This document shows positions 1-12,110 of a stretch of 64,000 bases of DNA, in pieces. The first letter of the stretch is position 1. Every line of letters starts with the position of its first letter. Below the pieces are notes generated by a model. It did no database searches, was not told where the DNA came from, and was given only the letters and a program-made list of their open reading frames with translations. Source of the DNA: Asterias rubens. Taxonomy: Eukaryota; Echinodermata; Asteroidea; Forcipulatida; Asteriidae. Where the stretch lies: positions 13,598,385 to 13,662,384 of the forward strand of contig NC_047071.1 of assembly GCF_902459465.1 (NCBI RefSeq), given 5' to 3'. The translations under genes were made by a program, and so were the position numbers.

Positions 1-691
1 TGATATTAATTTCTCCATATTCTAAATTCAATTGTGTGCATTTCTCCCCCGACTCCAATTTCAGACCAACAACTTAATTTCTCATCTGGTGAAACAGTTG
101 AACAATCACATTATTATCTATATTTCCTCCCAAGTGATATTACGACAATTGCTTTCGAGTACAATGAACTTGTTTGTCAGGAAGAAGGGTCAAATTCCCT
201 ATACAATTATTCTGCATATAATGAGCCTTTACTGTATATCAGTCTAGGTAACTAAAGGAACAAGGAATTTACTGTGACCCGAGAACACTTGGTATATTGT
301 GATCATTCACTCTCAACTGTCTGTATTTCTAATCAGAATCCAGGCTACACAGAGCAAAGTGGGCTGGTGGAAGTGGTCGGGAAAACAGATCATTTTTTAA
401 GAAGGAGATTGTGTTGCCCTTGAACAAAATTGATCAAGTGGGGTTAAGCTTGAACAAAACAACCCAACCCAAACAAACTTTGTAGACAGAATGAAGAAAA
501 TTGGACAGTTGGTAGTTATCCCTCTCTTTCATTGATGCATCATCTTAAGAAACCATCACTTCCAAAATTTCACTATTGACCTAACTAAAATCAAGGGCAT
601 GTTTTGTTTGATTCTGTTATGAGGACTGCACCTGTAAACTGTTTTGTTTGGGTGCAAGATTATAATCTGCGTCTAACATTTAAAGGTATTG

Positions 692-814
692 CTGGCCCAC
701 CTTTGGGCTGTTATGGCTCTCTTTTACATATCGGTCTTATACCATAGATGTCTACGATAATGATTAAGAGTGATTTGAAAAGAGAGCCCTAATAACCAAA
801 GAAGGTGGGCTAAG
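692..814. repeat. Short foldback element
   Basis: Inverted arms of about 35 bp: GGCCCACCTTTGGGCTGTTA...GGCTCTCTTTT at the left and AAAAGAGAGCCCTAATAACC...GGTGGGC at the right, separated by about 50 bp. Confidence 0.75.
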
Positions 815-1744
815 AAGTTGCATTACAATATAATGTTGGATTTTGTAAGAGCAATTAAAGGATCCTTGTAAATCACTCTTGTGAGTTAAAGGTTACATGT
901 TGAGAAATATAACATTTACCAAATTGTAAGGGAATCAAGTCAAACTATTGATGAGAATCAAAACAAATGTTAAAAAAATAAATTAAAAAAAGTTGTTAAT
1001 AATAGAAAAACAAGACATTATGTCCACACTCTAAACAAATTGAACTACATCATTTTTATATAAAGCATTTGTTCAGATTTTAGTACAAGTGAAGGTGAAA
1101 TTTTCTCATGAACACTGCACACCAGTTAAACACAGTCTCACTCTTTCTTGAGAGATGGAGAGGGGGGGGGATATAAGTATCCAGTCTAACCTAATCACAA
1201 TCTTAAATTTGAAATTTGACAAAGTTCAGCTGGGGCCCCGGCCTGGCCCCGCCAGAGCAACAAGCCTCTATAACCCCGCCAGCATTACTAGGGCAGACAT
1301 TGAAATAAGAATCTAGTTGCTGGAGTCCGTCATCAAAGAAACCAGATGCCCTCGATCAGAGAGAGGGTATAGGGTGCGACTGGATCTTGCTCTTCTCTTC
1401 TTCCTTTCCAGTGGACTCGGGGAAAAAAAATAGGTCAACCTTAATTGGAACACATACCTTTTGTTACTGGGTTTTGCAGACTAAACAGGGATTTTAGGCC
1501 ACGCCCTTAGCTACTGGATTAGATTTCACTTTGGGTCACTGCCTCTTCTTCTGCCATGGACAGAAATGTTTCTCTTTTTTTTTTTTTTTTTTTTCGTGGG
1601 TGTTCTTTTTGCTCTTGATGCTGGCTGGTCTGTACTATCTGGGATATCAAATAGTGCTTAAAGGGTTTTTATAACCTTTATACCTTTTGTTTTTGGACAT
1701 GACATGAATCCCTGCTCACTGTGAATGAAGATGTATGTAATATA

Positions 1745-2100
1745 GTTAACCTGTAGAAGTTTCAGCTTCATTAGTCGTCAAGTTTTTGAGAGAAAAAAAG
1801 TGGAAATCACAGAGCGATTTTTTCAAGAGAGTCAGATAAATATATGGTATTATTTTAGTATTTAACATGTATGGTATTTTCAATGTTCAATGCTGGTACT
1901 GGTATTATACAAGTACTGGTAAATACGTGTAAATGTTAAACTAATTTTCGTCTCCTGAGACATTATTTTTGTGACATTGTTTTACTCATTTCTCAAAAAC
2001 TACAGCACCTCAGCAAGTATTATTTTAAAGGAAGCTTTCTACTATCATTATCTTCAAGCTGAGTAAGTTTAATGTAAACCTGCGGATATTGTGTTTTGTC
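1745..2100 (-). repeat. Dispersed repeat family E, copy 1
   Basis: Contains AGTTTCAGCTTCATTAGTCG, AAGTTTTTGAGAGAAAAAAAG and TCAAAAACTACAGCACCTCA, which match 19690-20005 in reverse. Probably another MITE of the same general type. Confidence 0.6.
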
Positions 2101-3076
2101 TCATACAAAAAGTACCCAAACCCTTTAAGACATTTTAAATTCATTTCAGGTGGGTGTCTAGTTGCAAACAAACCTGGTTTCTTGACTTTGTTTGTTAAGG
2201 GAAGACACAACATTGGTTCTTGAAGCTACATACTTATTCATATGTTCTTTAGGTTTTCAACAAACCTGTTGGTTCTTAAATTTTCAACAAATGCAACGCT
2301 GGTGATATGTGACTGATAGGAAAGAGAAAAAGCTAACAGTCTATGATCATGTCTATAAATGTAATGAGATAATAAAACAGCCCAACTCGAAAATGTGTGT
2401 TGTTTATTACAAGATCATTTCTGGGTAAACTGAGATCATTCTTTTTTAACTTGCAAAGTTTCAATGGCATACTGTGTAAAGATGGGAATATGTTATTTTT
2501 ATATGACAAAACAGCTTATCTCTGAACTAACTTTACTCAAAGTGTCTTTTTTTTAGTTAAGCTGTTTTGCCAGGGAAGGGCCGAAAGTGGGTCTGAAAAA
2601 TACATTGGCATTAGTTTGTCTAAACATGAACACACAAAGCTCTATCTATCTATCTAGTCAAGGATTTTACCTGAACCACAACATTTTTTCAAGAATAAAA
2701 TGCTACTGGTTCACACTTATTTTCAATCCTAAAATGATTGTTCAAAAGTGTAAATTCAAAATGCAATTCGGTCATTGGACGACCGCAAATATTTGAATGT
2801 TTTTCAAATAAACCGTAGTTCATAAACTATAAACCAACTTAATTCTATGTGGCTTCAATACATTTTCCCACACAAAACAGAATGAATGCTTTCTAATGTG
2901 GTCGCGGTCTATCTACACTTAACGGAAGACTTGACTTGAATAACAAACTTTCAATAGATGGTTTTGGTTCAGAAATTCTGTATATGTCGACCTTTGACAT
3001 TTCTCACATGATCACACCTGTAGAAAGAAACTATTATTGGGGTAAAGCTCGAAATAAACTGGGGCATTAACGGTGG

Positions 3077-3474
3077 TTGGAGTTGCCTTGTATGAGGTTA
3101 TCTAACAATAATGATCATACTCTCAGATTTTTACACTCATCTGTCATGTATGATGCTCACGGCCTTCAACTCTATGTCAGAGAGACATTGGAAAAAGGTC
3201 GATCTAGACACCCCCCCCCCCTCCCAGGCCTAGACAGCACCAACAGCATTGCCATGGTGCCTTGTGCTTTTGCAGATCGCTCACTCTCCTGTTTTGGACC
3301 AAAGGAATGGAACACTCTCCCTAAACCACATCAAGGGTGCTAAAACTATTCACATTTTCAAGAAACTCCTCAAATGTTTTCTATTCCAACAAGTGTATCA
3401 ACATTAACTTCATCCAACTGTCTTGAGCGCCTTGGAACAACTTTGGTTGACTTTGGCGCTATATAAATTCCCTC

Positions 3475-3505
<31 letters not shown>
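3077..3505 (+). mobile_element. 3' end of a CR1/L2-like non-LTR retrotransposon
   Basis: The frame reads ADRSLSCFGPKEWNTLPKPH, then after a frame break IHIFKKLLKCFLFQQ. This is the usual C-terminal motif of such reverse transcriptases (RSFS..GP..WN.LP...FK..LKT.LF). It is followed by GGCGCTATATAAATTC and an (ATTG)n tail, which is a typical CR1/L2-like 3' terminus. Truncated and frameshifted. Confidence 0.75.
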
Positions 3506-6500
3506 CCTTTGCAAATTTCCAATACAAATTTACACTTTCCTCATGGAAGTTCCCCTTCCTGCTGCATCCCTTCAAGAGTGAAGGTCAAGGCCTGAGATCC
3601 CAAATAAGTCTTTTGCACAAGTTCTCCGCAACATTTGAGCCAAAAAGAGGGAGATAGAAGTGGGTGTTTACAAGTGTACAGAGTATCTTAGCTAAAACGA
3701 AAGTCTTGTTAGTCGGCTAGTGCCGAAACGCCATGCCATTATTGTTTGCATTTATTCCAAAGCTCTTTTAGACTGGTAAGCAGTTTGCAACGGCTGATTC
3801 TATTTCCTCATTTCAAAAAGAAAACCCTAAATTTTAAAATGCCTTTGAACTTGACATGTGTGTTCACCTTTTTTGTGAAGTCAGCATAAAATGACAAACT
3901 GCTGTAATAATCAGTAAAAGTAGGTTCACCAAGATGCAATCTAATGGCTATTGAAAACTGTAAACAGGGCTTGTAAATGTGTTTTGCTGTTCCACACAAC
4001 CATAGAGTCGAACATTCTTGAACTGAATAATAACACCTTAACCAAACATTCAAATTGAAAAGCCGTTCACTATGAGGACAACACACATGTTTCAGGAAGC
4101 TATGCACAACTATGCATTATACCCTATAACAGCTCAAACACACAAAGTTTCCAAATTTATCACCCCCAAAAAGCAATGTCATAAATAAAAAGTAGTTCCG
4201 GGGGACTGTACAATCCACATACAAAGTTAGATACCGCCCACAATACACATGGGAGGAACCCCAGTTATTGGCACAGCCTGGTTCTGGTTGAAGTGGCCTA
4301 ATCACCACACCCCTTAGATGTATAGCATGGGGGAGGAAGTTCAACTGATGGCACAGCAGATTGATTGGTTGGACTTGACATTTATCTAGGCATGATGGTG
4401 GTGGGGGTCTCTCCTCATATAAATGTATTTATACAATCGCAAATACATTTATAGCAATAACAATAATATTGTAACGCAACAGAAGAAAATGGATTAGTAT
4501 GGGTGTGTGTTGCAGCAAGTTTTAGGAAAGGGGGTCAAAACGGGACTGGTTCTCAACCTTGACAAAACAAGAGTTCTGCAGCAAAGTTCTTTATGAACTT
4601 TGGTTTACATGTAAGGCCTACTTATTAAGGCAGCTTCATTCATAGATTCCCATTATGAAACAACACATTGTGATCCTGTATGTAACAACAAATGATTTGA
4701 GCCTTCGAGAAAGACTCTGCTCTGGTTGAAACATCAGGCTGTTAACTACTTCATGACAAAATTATTATCCCATTCATATTCATCTCATCTTAAAAACAAC
4801 TAATTGTTGTAAATTCATCAAAAACAAGAACTGTAAAGAGTTTTCTACATTACACAAGCCAATCCCACAACAACAGGTTTACGGTATTTGTGTAGGCATA
4901 GATAGAAGCTGTAATACAGTGCATAGTCAGTAAGCAATGCTAAAGTGGCAGAGTTTCAACTTGAATGTAGGTTAACATCAGTACTTACGGCTTTGTTTGA
5001 ATTCCTAACCTATTGACTAATTACTATACAAATTAACAACCTTTTCCCGTAATCATTCTACCATTGTTTTATAATAAAACATCAATTCTCTAAGAAAAAG
5101 TACAGCAAGATGACCTCCTGGCCTTTTAGAATCAATAAAATCGTACACATTATAAAGTGCATGAACCTTGCAAAATTAGAGCAGATTAAGAATAAATAGT
5201 AGAGAAAAACAAACACCATCTGCTAAAACCAAACACGCTGAAATTGAGCTACAAAACAACTGAGCATAATGGTCTCTGTTAAGTGAATGCATATATTCAT
5301 TCACTTCATTATGAGATGTATTGAAGATTAGAGGAATTTATTCGTATCCTCCAAGTTTAGACTTTATTTTTTTAAGGCAAAGTATACCTTTGGTTTTTGA
5401 AATGTTTAACTGTTTTAATACTACATAAATGTACACAAAATAAAACTAACTTGTGAAAATTTAATTTGAAAAAAGGTGGCAGCGTTTTTGAGATATTGCC
5501 AACAATCCAGAGCGAAATATACAATCTAAGAAACAAATCGGACAGTAACGCTTGTCAGAATCAAAATGTTTTTCCCATAACCACAGTGACTGATTTTCTG
5601 ATTGGTGCTTGTACCAAATTATATTGAAGCAATCTTTCAACTCTTGTCTGATATCGTTTTGAATTTAAATTACTTTCAAACCAGTTTCTGCTACAGAAAA
5701 TAACCTTAGTGCTAAGCGCATTTTTTTGTTGCTCAGCAATGTTTAAAAACAGGGATTGTTGAAATTAGACTTTGCCTACATGTCTCAATTCTGATGAAGG
5801 CACAAAATCAGTAATTGTTTTGATGTACAACCTCTTTTTTTTTACTTTATTTATTTTTATTCTGTGCTGTGATGGACTGTCCTAGTTAATTCCTCTTAAA
5901 TTGTCATTATTAGTAGTAGTACTTGAACAAAATTGGGAAGGGCAGATGTTCGTTATGTTCTGATAATTCATTTGGTCCCTTTTTTTAATCAAATAGATCA
6001 CCTTAAAACTACCATCCTGGGTCTGTTCTTCAAGATTTGTTATTTCACAGTATCCGAGTCTCTTAGACCCTAAAAATAAAGACGGTAGCAACTGGGAAAA
6101 CATCCATGTACTGAAATGTCAAAACCATCAATATTTCAACAGTTAACGCTCAAATAAACTTACACACAATTGCATTAAAAAATATTCTGTGTTTATGTTT
6201 AAAACAATACATTGAATATTGAAGGGAATCTTTCAGAGCCCACGAGGGAAGTTAGTTCTTTGCAATTTGTTCCCCGTGGCAAACATGGATCAACCTTTCC
6301 TACCAAATTTGGTAAGAGACCTTACAAATTTGTTAATGTAATTTCAAAAATTGGTCAGGCCCGGAGAGTAGGGGCTGGGGACATACATGTACTTTTTTTT
6401 CAGTTGCTGATATATACAGTACAAGTTCACAGGTCTCCCAACAATTAGATTTCAATCTTGCCTCTCCATTCCATCCGACAACACAAAAATACCTCCAAAC

Positions 6501-7801
6501 CATACAGACAAAAAATCCATGGCCAAACTTTTTTTTTTTTTTTTTAACTGTCGCTTCTGCCCCAGCACAGCCTACGGATGCTATAAATTGAGCAGAGAAG
6601 AACCTGTTAAAACTAGAAATGAAAATGAGAAATAGACTGGGAAAATGAGATCATGGCATTTCAGGTTGCCCAAGAAAAACATATTTTGACAGGTGAAAGC
6701 GTCAGACTAAACAACAATAGAGGAGTTTTTCACCGGCAATGTATATAACTTGAGGGCAGATAACAATAGAAGAAGAGCGCGCGTGAAGGCTAGGGTTACA
6801 GCTGCTAAAGTGTGTGACAGCAAAATACAGAGGGACTTGATATAAGAAACGGAAGTGGAGGAAAAACCAAATTGCATTTTAAACCCGAGGTGGTAAAAAA
6901 TCTGCTGAGAGAAAAAACTATCACTCCTGGCTTGTTAGATTTCCTGTGATCGTTGGGCTCCCTTGAGTAGGGGTAAAGTAGACGCTTCGGTCACTGGGGG
7001 CAACCAATGTTATTTTAGCACTGGACCCCGGATCCTCCTAGCTATTGTGTCCACGGCAACAGATTTAGAAAATGCCCGGGAAAAAAACACACAAAGAGGG
7101 TTGACTAACGACCAGGGGGGGCGATATATCATTCGCTGGGAACGGCAGCCTGGGTAAGATGAACTTGTGGATGGGGGTCGTGGGAGGGTCTCAAAGGAAA
7201 CTAAAGAGGGGAGATGATTTATAACAAAATTAGCTCTCGTTGTTGGTCGAGTCGGTTGGTTGGTTGAGTGGGTGGGGGGGGGGGGGTCCTGGGTTTACTT
7301 GGGAGTTGACGTCCCAGTATACATTTGCAAGATTTTTTAGTGATTTATGGGGAAGAGACAGTTAAGTAGGCTCCTTTCTCGTGAGAATAGAGATGGCGCT
7401 AGAAAGGCAATAAGTTTTAATGGGATTATTGTTGTTTGAAATGAAGACAAAAAAAGTTAACTGAATAGACAAAAAACAGCCACAGTTTTTTTTTTTTTTC
7501 AAAATCAACAAGTTAGTACCACTTTGGGAATCTAGAGAAAATACTGTACACAATTTTGAGTGTGTACAGAGTACATGTACATGGCACAGTCACAGAGTAA
7601 TAGTACATCGTTAGTGCATTTTGCATGGATTTCATAAAATTACTTTTGCATATATTTATTTAGCATGCATTCATTTGTTTTTATTTGAATACAATAAGAC
7701 ATGTAAGAGGAGATTCATCTCATTTGTTGGTCATATTAAATATAGGCCCTACTTCGCTACTCAACAGAATGAAAGACCAAAAGTCAACATAGTTTTTTGT
7801 T
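3506..7801. other. No gene seen
   Basis: Unannotated AT-rich DNA apart from the probable family D element (5372-5800), with poly-T and poly-G runs (about 6530, 7273). Possible intron of the leftward RCC1-type gene. Confidence 0.55.
5372..5800 (+). mobile_element. Probable family D element, right end unclear
   Basis: TTAAGGCAAAGTATACCTTTGG followed by GTGGCAGCGTTTTTGAGATA and ACAGTAACGCTTGTCAGAAT, which align in order with 34362-34731. I cannot fix the right terminus. Confidence 0.5.
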
Positions 7802-8182
7802 GTAAAGGCACTGGACACTATTGGTTATTGTCAAAGGCCAGGCCTCTCACTTGGTGTATCTCAACATCATGCATAAAATAACAAACCTGTGAAAATTTGA
7901 GCTCAATTGGTCGTCGAAGTTGCGAGATAATAATGAAAGATAAACCATCCTTGTCACACGAAGTTGTGTCTTTTCAGATGCTTGATTTCGAGACCTCAAA
8001 ATCTAAATCTGAGGTCTCGAAATCAAATTCGTGTAAAATTACTTCTTTCTCGAAAACTACATTATTTCAGAGGGGGCCGTTTCTCACAATGTTGTAAACT
8101 ATCAACAGCTCTCCATTACTCGAGTAAGTTTTTATGCTAAACGTTATTTTGAGTAATTACCAATAGTGTCCACTGCCTTTAA
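7802..8182 (+). mobile_element. TTAA-type MITE family A, full copy
   Basis: Terminal inverted repeats AGGCACTGGACACTATTGG and CCAATAGTGTCCACTGCCT, about 380 bp, with a central hairpin (arms TTGATTTCGAGACCTCA at 7982-7998 and its complement at 8010-8026). The left flank TGTA is a mutated TTAA. No coding capacity, so it is non-autonomous. Confidence 0.88.
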
Positions 8183-9085
8183 CACAGTTGAGGTATTGTT
8201 ATTTTACTGGCCCGATGCTATAACCACTGGCCTTATTGGTCTGTAGTCCAATGTTAATTTCAAGTGCTATACTGGTTTAATACTTTCATTCAAACCATTA
8301 AAAACACTCATTGACAAGTAAGTATTACGGTCAACAAATTATTCTCGCAAGTAATTGATCATCTTCATCATGAACAAGAACGAAAAAAAAAAAAAAAAAA
8401 AAACTTTCAAAAAAATGCCACTGTTGGATACCAAGATCGACTTTCTTCCTCATAGTGGAATGTTTCCGTCGTTCGAGAAACCCCTGACAGCTTGTTTACG
8501 CTGGAAATATGAATAATGCGTTCGGAATTCCACCATGAAAATACATACTGTTCCAGGGTGGTGACATCCAAAATAAAGCTCAGTGCCGGGTCATGCAGCG
8601 CTGAGTTTATTTTCACAGGTTGGTTAGTGTTTGGCTCGATGCCGATTTGCTAGGTTATGGATCATTGCTATGTAACTAAACAGTCTGACTTCTTCCTTAT
8701 TATTACTATTGTGAAGAGTTTGTTTTGAAGCTGCTGGAACTGGTGGAGAAAAAAAAACTGCAACAAAACAGGGCTTGCCAGGTTCAAAGTCAAATATTGT
8801 ATGTTTTGGTAAAAAAACATTTTGTGCTGTCACTGTGAGTAACTATGCATGATTTAACCATTCAGATTAACACAAAGGATTGGGGGAGAATAACAATGTC
8901 CATTATGACATTTTGTCATTTTGCTAGACCCGAGTCATTAATCCGCAATTTCGTAGAACTTTTTCACACGAGAGAATTCAACAAAACAAAATACTTCTTT
9001 GTATTGATATTCTGATATTAACTCATTGAATGACAAAATACCAAACTATTAAGGACATAAGTTCAAAATTGTCAAAGAGAAGCGA
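8183..9085. other. No gene seen
   Basis: A minus-strand frame at 8407-8616 is non-repetitive, but I see no domain or convincing splice sites. Poly-A tract near 8383-8402. Confidence 0.5.
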
Positions 9086-9461
9086 TTAAAGCCATTGGAC
9101 CCTTTCGGTACAGAAAAAAAAAATAAAAGTTCACAGATTTACAAATAACTTACAAGGTTTACAGAAGGTAGTTGTGAAAGACTTCTCTTGAAATATTATT
9201 CCATGAAATGCTTCACTTTTTGAGAAAACAGTAAAACAATATCAATTCTCGAATATCGAGAATTACGGATTTATTTTAAACACATGTCATGACACGGCGA
9301 AACGTGCGGATACAAAGGTGGGTTTTCCCGTTATTTTCTCCCGACTCCGATGACCGATTGAGCCTAAATTTTCACAGGTTTGTTATTTTATATAGAAGTT
9401 GTGATACACGAAGTGTGGGCCTTGGACATTACTGTTTACCAAAAGGGTCCAATGGCTTTAA
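9086..9461 (-). mobile_element. TTAA-type MITE family C
   Basis: TTAAAGCCATTGGACCC to GGGTCCAATGGCTTTAA, with central hairpin AATTCTCGA-ATA-TCGAGAATT near 9245-9265. Backbone motifs such as TTTCACAGGTTTGTTATTTT are shared with families A and B. Confidence 0.85.
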
Positions 9462-9690
9462 AGCTCATACAAACCCACCCTGAAAGAAGTAATTTCTCAC
9501 TCAAATATTTGATTGATTTCGAGACCTCAGCTGAGGTCTCGAAATCAAGCATCTGAAAGCACATAACTTGTGCGACAAGGGTGTTTTTCTTCCATTTTTC
9601 TGGTTTGTTATCTAATTTGTATTATGTTAGGATTTCCAAGTGAGAAGACTGGTCTTTGACAATTACCAAACGTGTCCACTGTACAGGGCC
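9462..9690 (-). mobile_element. Truncated family A MITE with a 36 bp perfect palindrome
   Basis: Joined to the preceding family C element. Contains the perfect palindrome 9513-9548 (inner arm GAGACCTCAG) and ends near ACCAAACGTGTCCACTGTA. The left third is missing. Confidence 0.7.
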
Positions 9691-10222
9691 TATTAAGTAT
9701 GAGAAGTCCTTATTTGTATCTTGAATGCATGAGAATTAATAAAAATCAAACAAGTTTTCATGGAGCTGCCATCAATATAGAGTAAAAACTCGCATTTTGC
9801 AACCCCCCCCCCCCCCACGCATTACCCAATTAGGTCACTGGGTCGGGATTTCTACAGCTCCTGACCATTAACCTACAGACCTTGGCTTTCAAAACCCCTA
9901 GTCTAGTCCTTTACACAACCTCCTCTCTTGAAAGGCAAGTATTATAAACAATGATCTAATACCTTACATGTTCAAGCTTGTCCTTAGATGACCCCGACTG
10001 CCCCCTTATGCCCTTAGGTCACATACCAAGCTGACCAGGGTGACCTTAACAAGCCAGTCATTACATGCACCACTGGTTGCCTAGGCTTCTCTAAATATTT
10101 ATGTAAACACTTAATATCAACAATATGGAGAGCTGGCTAATGGTTTAGAGTAGAGTCCTAGGGATTTCTGTGATGACCTGAAATAGGTCCATGGGATTTG
10201 GATAAAAATAACATTGATTTTT
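9691..10222. other. No gene seen
   Basis: Low-complexity C run near 9803 and otherwise unrecognised sequence. Confidence 0.55.
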
Positions 10223-10619
10223 TTAAAGACACTGGACACTATTGGTAATTGTCAAAGACCATGTCTTCTCACTTGGTGTATCTCAACATATGCATAAAAT
10301 AACACACCTGTGAAAATTTGAGCTCAAATGGTCGTCGAAGCTGAGAGATAGTTATGAAAGAAAAAACACCCTTGTCGCACCCTTGTCACACGAAGTTGTG
10401 TGCTTTCAGATGCTTGACTTCGAGACCTCAAAGTCTAAATCTGAGGTCTCGAAATCAAATTCGTGGAAAATTACTTCTTTCTCGAAAACTACATTATTCA
10501 GAGGGAGCCGTTTCTCACAATGTTTTATACTATCAACCTCTCCCCATTACTTGTTACCAAGTCAGTTTTTATGCTAAAAATAATTTTGAGTAATTATCAA
10601 TAGTGTCCACTGCCTTTAA
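10223..10619 (+). mobile_element. TTAA-type MITE family A, full copy
   Basis: TTAA at both ends, family A terminal repeats and the GAGACCTCA/TGAGGTCTC central hairpin near 10425-10455. A short internal duplication (CACCCTTGTCGCACCCTTGTCAC) sits at 10367-10389. Confidence 0.9.
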
Positions 10620-10728
10620 TTCTCAAATTGAGTCATGATTTTAGAAAATAAAATGTTATGTTCATATACGACACTGTATGATCTGAAAGTCTTGATGGTC
10701 TTTAGCTGTATTCATCACACCAGGTTAC

Positions 10729-11044
10729 TTAAGGCATTCTTTGGTATTGTCAAAGACCAGTATTACCCCAACATATGTATAAAATAAAGTAAAATTTGCA
10801 AGAGAATAATGACAGAAAAAACACCCATGTTGCTCAATTAATTTGTGTGCTTTCAGATGCCTGAGAAAGGCTTCAGACGTGAAGTCTTTCATCGGATTCA
10901 AATATTTGAGTGAGAAATTACCTCTTACCTCTCAAAAAACTAGATATTCAGAGGGAGCCGTTTCTCAGAATGTTTTATACTATCAACAGCTTTTTATGCT
11001 AATAACTTTTTTGAGTAATTACTAATAGTGTCCAGTGCCTTTAA
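10729..11044 (+). mobile_element. TTAA-type MITE family A, diverged copy
   Basis: Starts TTAAGGCATTCTTTGG, ends GTGTCCAGTGCCTTTAA. The central segment is a different, degenerate hairpin (AAGGCTTCAGACGTGAAGTC near 10865). It lies 110 bp after the previous copy, in the same orientation. Confidence 0.8.
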
Positions 11045-11739
11045 ACATTGTATTGAGGGATAATAAACTTAAAAGTAAAAGGTCTTGCAAAAGGAAATTA
11101 CATTGCATGTAATACATGAAGCATACATTTACAGACAACCATTCTACAGTCCTATAAATTATCCATGTAATTGACCAAAAAAATACATAGCCTAGCACTG
11201 ACATATAATGACCACAGTACAATACCCCTCATTGTATTGCTTGTGAAGCCCCCATACAATTACAGAGAGAAGGGTTTGTAAATTCAACGAAACCAAAAGA
11301 CCTTAAAGTTTCACCCATAATAGTTATGGTCTACATTATACTGTTTATGCTTTCAGCATCTATATTTAGGATTTAGACCCCCCCCCCCCTTTAGACTCAA
11401 CCAAGGCAACCATCAAGTTCAGAGTTTATGGTTCCTGGAGAACAACTTGCTATTAAAGATAACAGCAACTGCCGAACCTCGTAAAAACTTGTTTTTTTTT
11501 CTTGAAAATAGCCATGTGTGACTAAGTTACGAGGAATAGGGGTTTACTAAAATAAAAATTTGACGGGATATACTTTGTCCTGTATGACATGAAGCTGTTT
11601 GCATTGAGTCTTCATGATAACTTAGACAAGAATCCAGCAAAACCTGCGATGTGATTCTGGAGGGTTAGAAGAAGTCATGAATTACAATGATGGACTTGTT
11701 TACCAAAGGCTACTCACAAAACACAACCAACACGCCTGT

Positions 11740-11865
11740 AGTTTCATCTTTGAAAAGACAAGGCCATTTACTCTTTGCAAAGGGAACTTCCATTGGAAAA
11801 TCTTAAAGTCATGGGAAACTTTTGAAGGGGCACCAAGGCCAAGACCAGGGGCAATGGAGTAAATG
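11740..11865 (-). repeat. Partial copy of the 39070-39415 repeat
   Basis: GGAACTTCCATTGGAAAATC and GGGGCACCAAGGCCAAGACC are the reverse complement of 39290-39350. Confidence 0.65.
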
Positions 11866-12110
11866 AGTTTGATAAGTGATTTGATTGAGTTGAATGATTG
11901 AGTTTAAGGAGTGGTTTGATTTTAGTTTTAAGGTGATTGAGTTTTAGTTAGTGGTTTGATATGGGTTTAATGATTTCCAATTGATAAACCATTTGATTGA
12001 GTTCCATGATTTCAGTTTTCTAAATCATTTGATTGAGTTTGATGATTTCAGTTTCATCATTCTTGCTTAAAATTTATGATTTCAATTCGCTAAATCATCT
12101 GATAAATGGA
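11866..12110. repeat. Degenerate TTTGATTGAGTTT minisatellite
   Basis: Repeated GATTTGATTGAGTT / ATGATTTCAGTTTTCTAAAT blocks of about 35-40 bp. Confidence 0.75.

Larger units (their letters stand above)
1..3076. other. No gene seen
   Basis: AT-rich sequence with homopolymers, a foldback (692-814), family E repeat (1745-2100) and a (CTAT)n patch near 2641. Short open frames show no domain. Confidence 0.6.
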
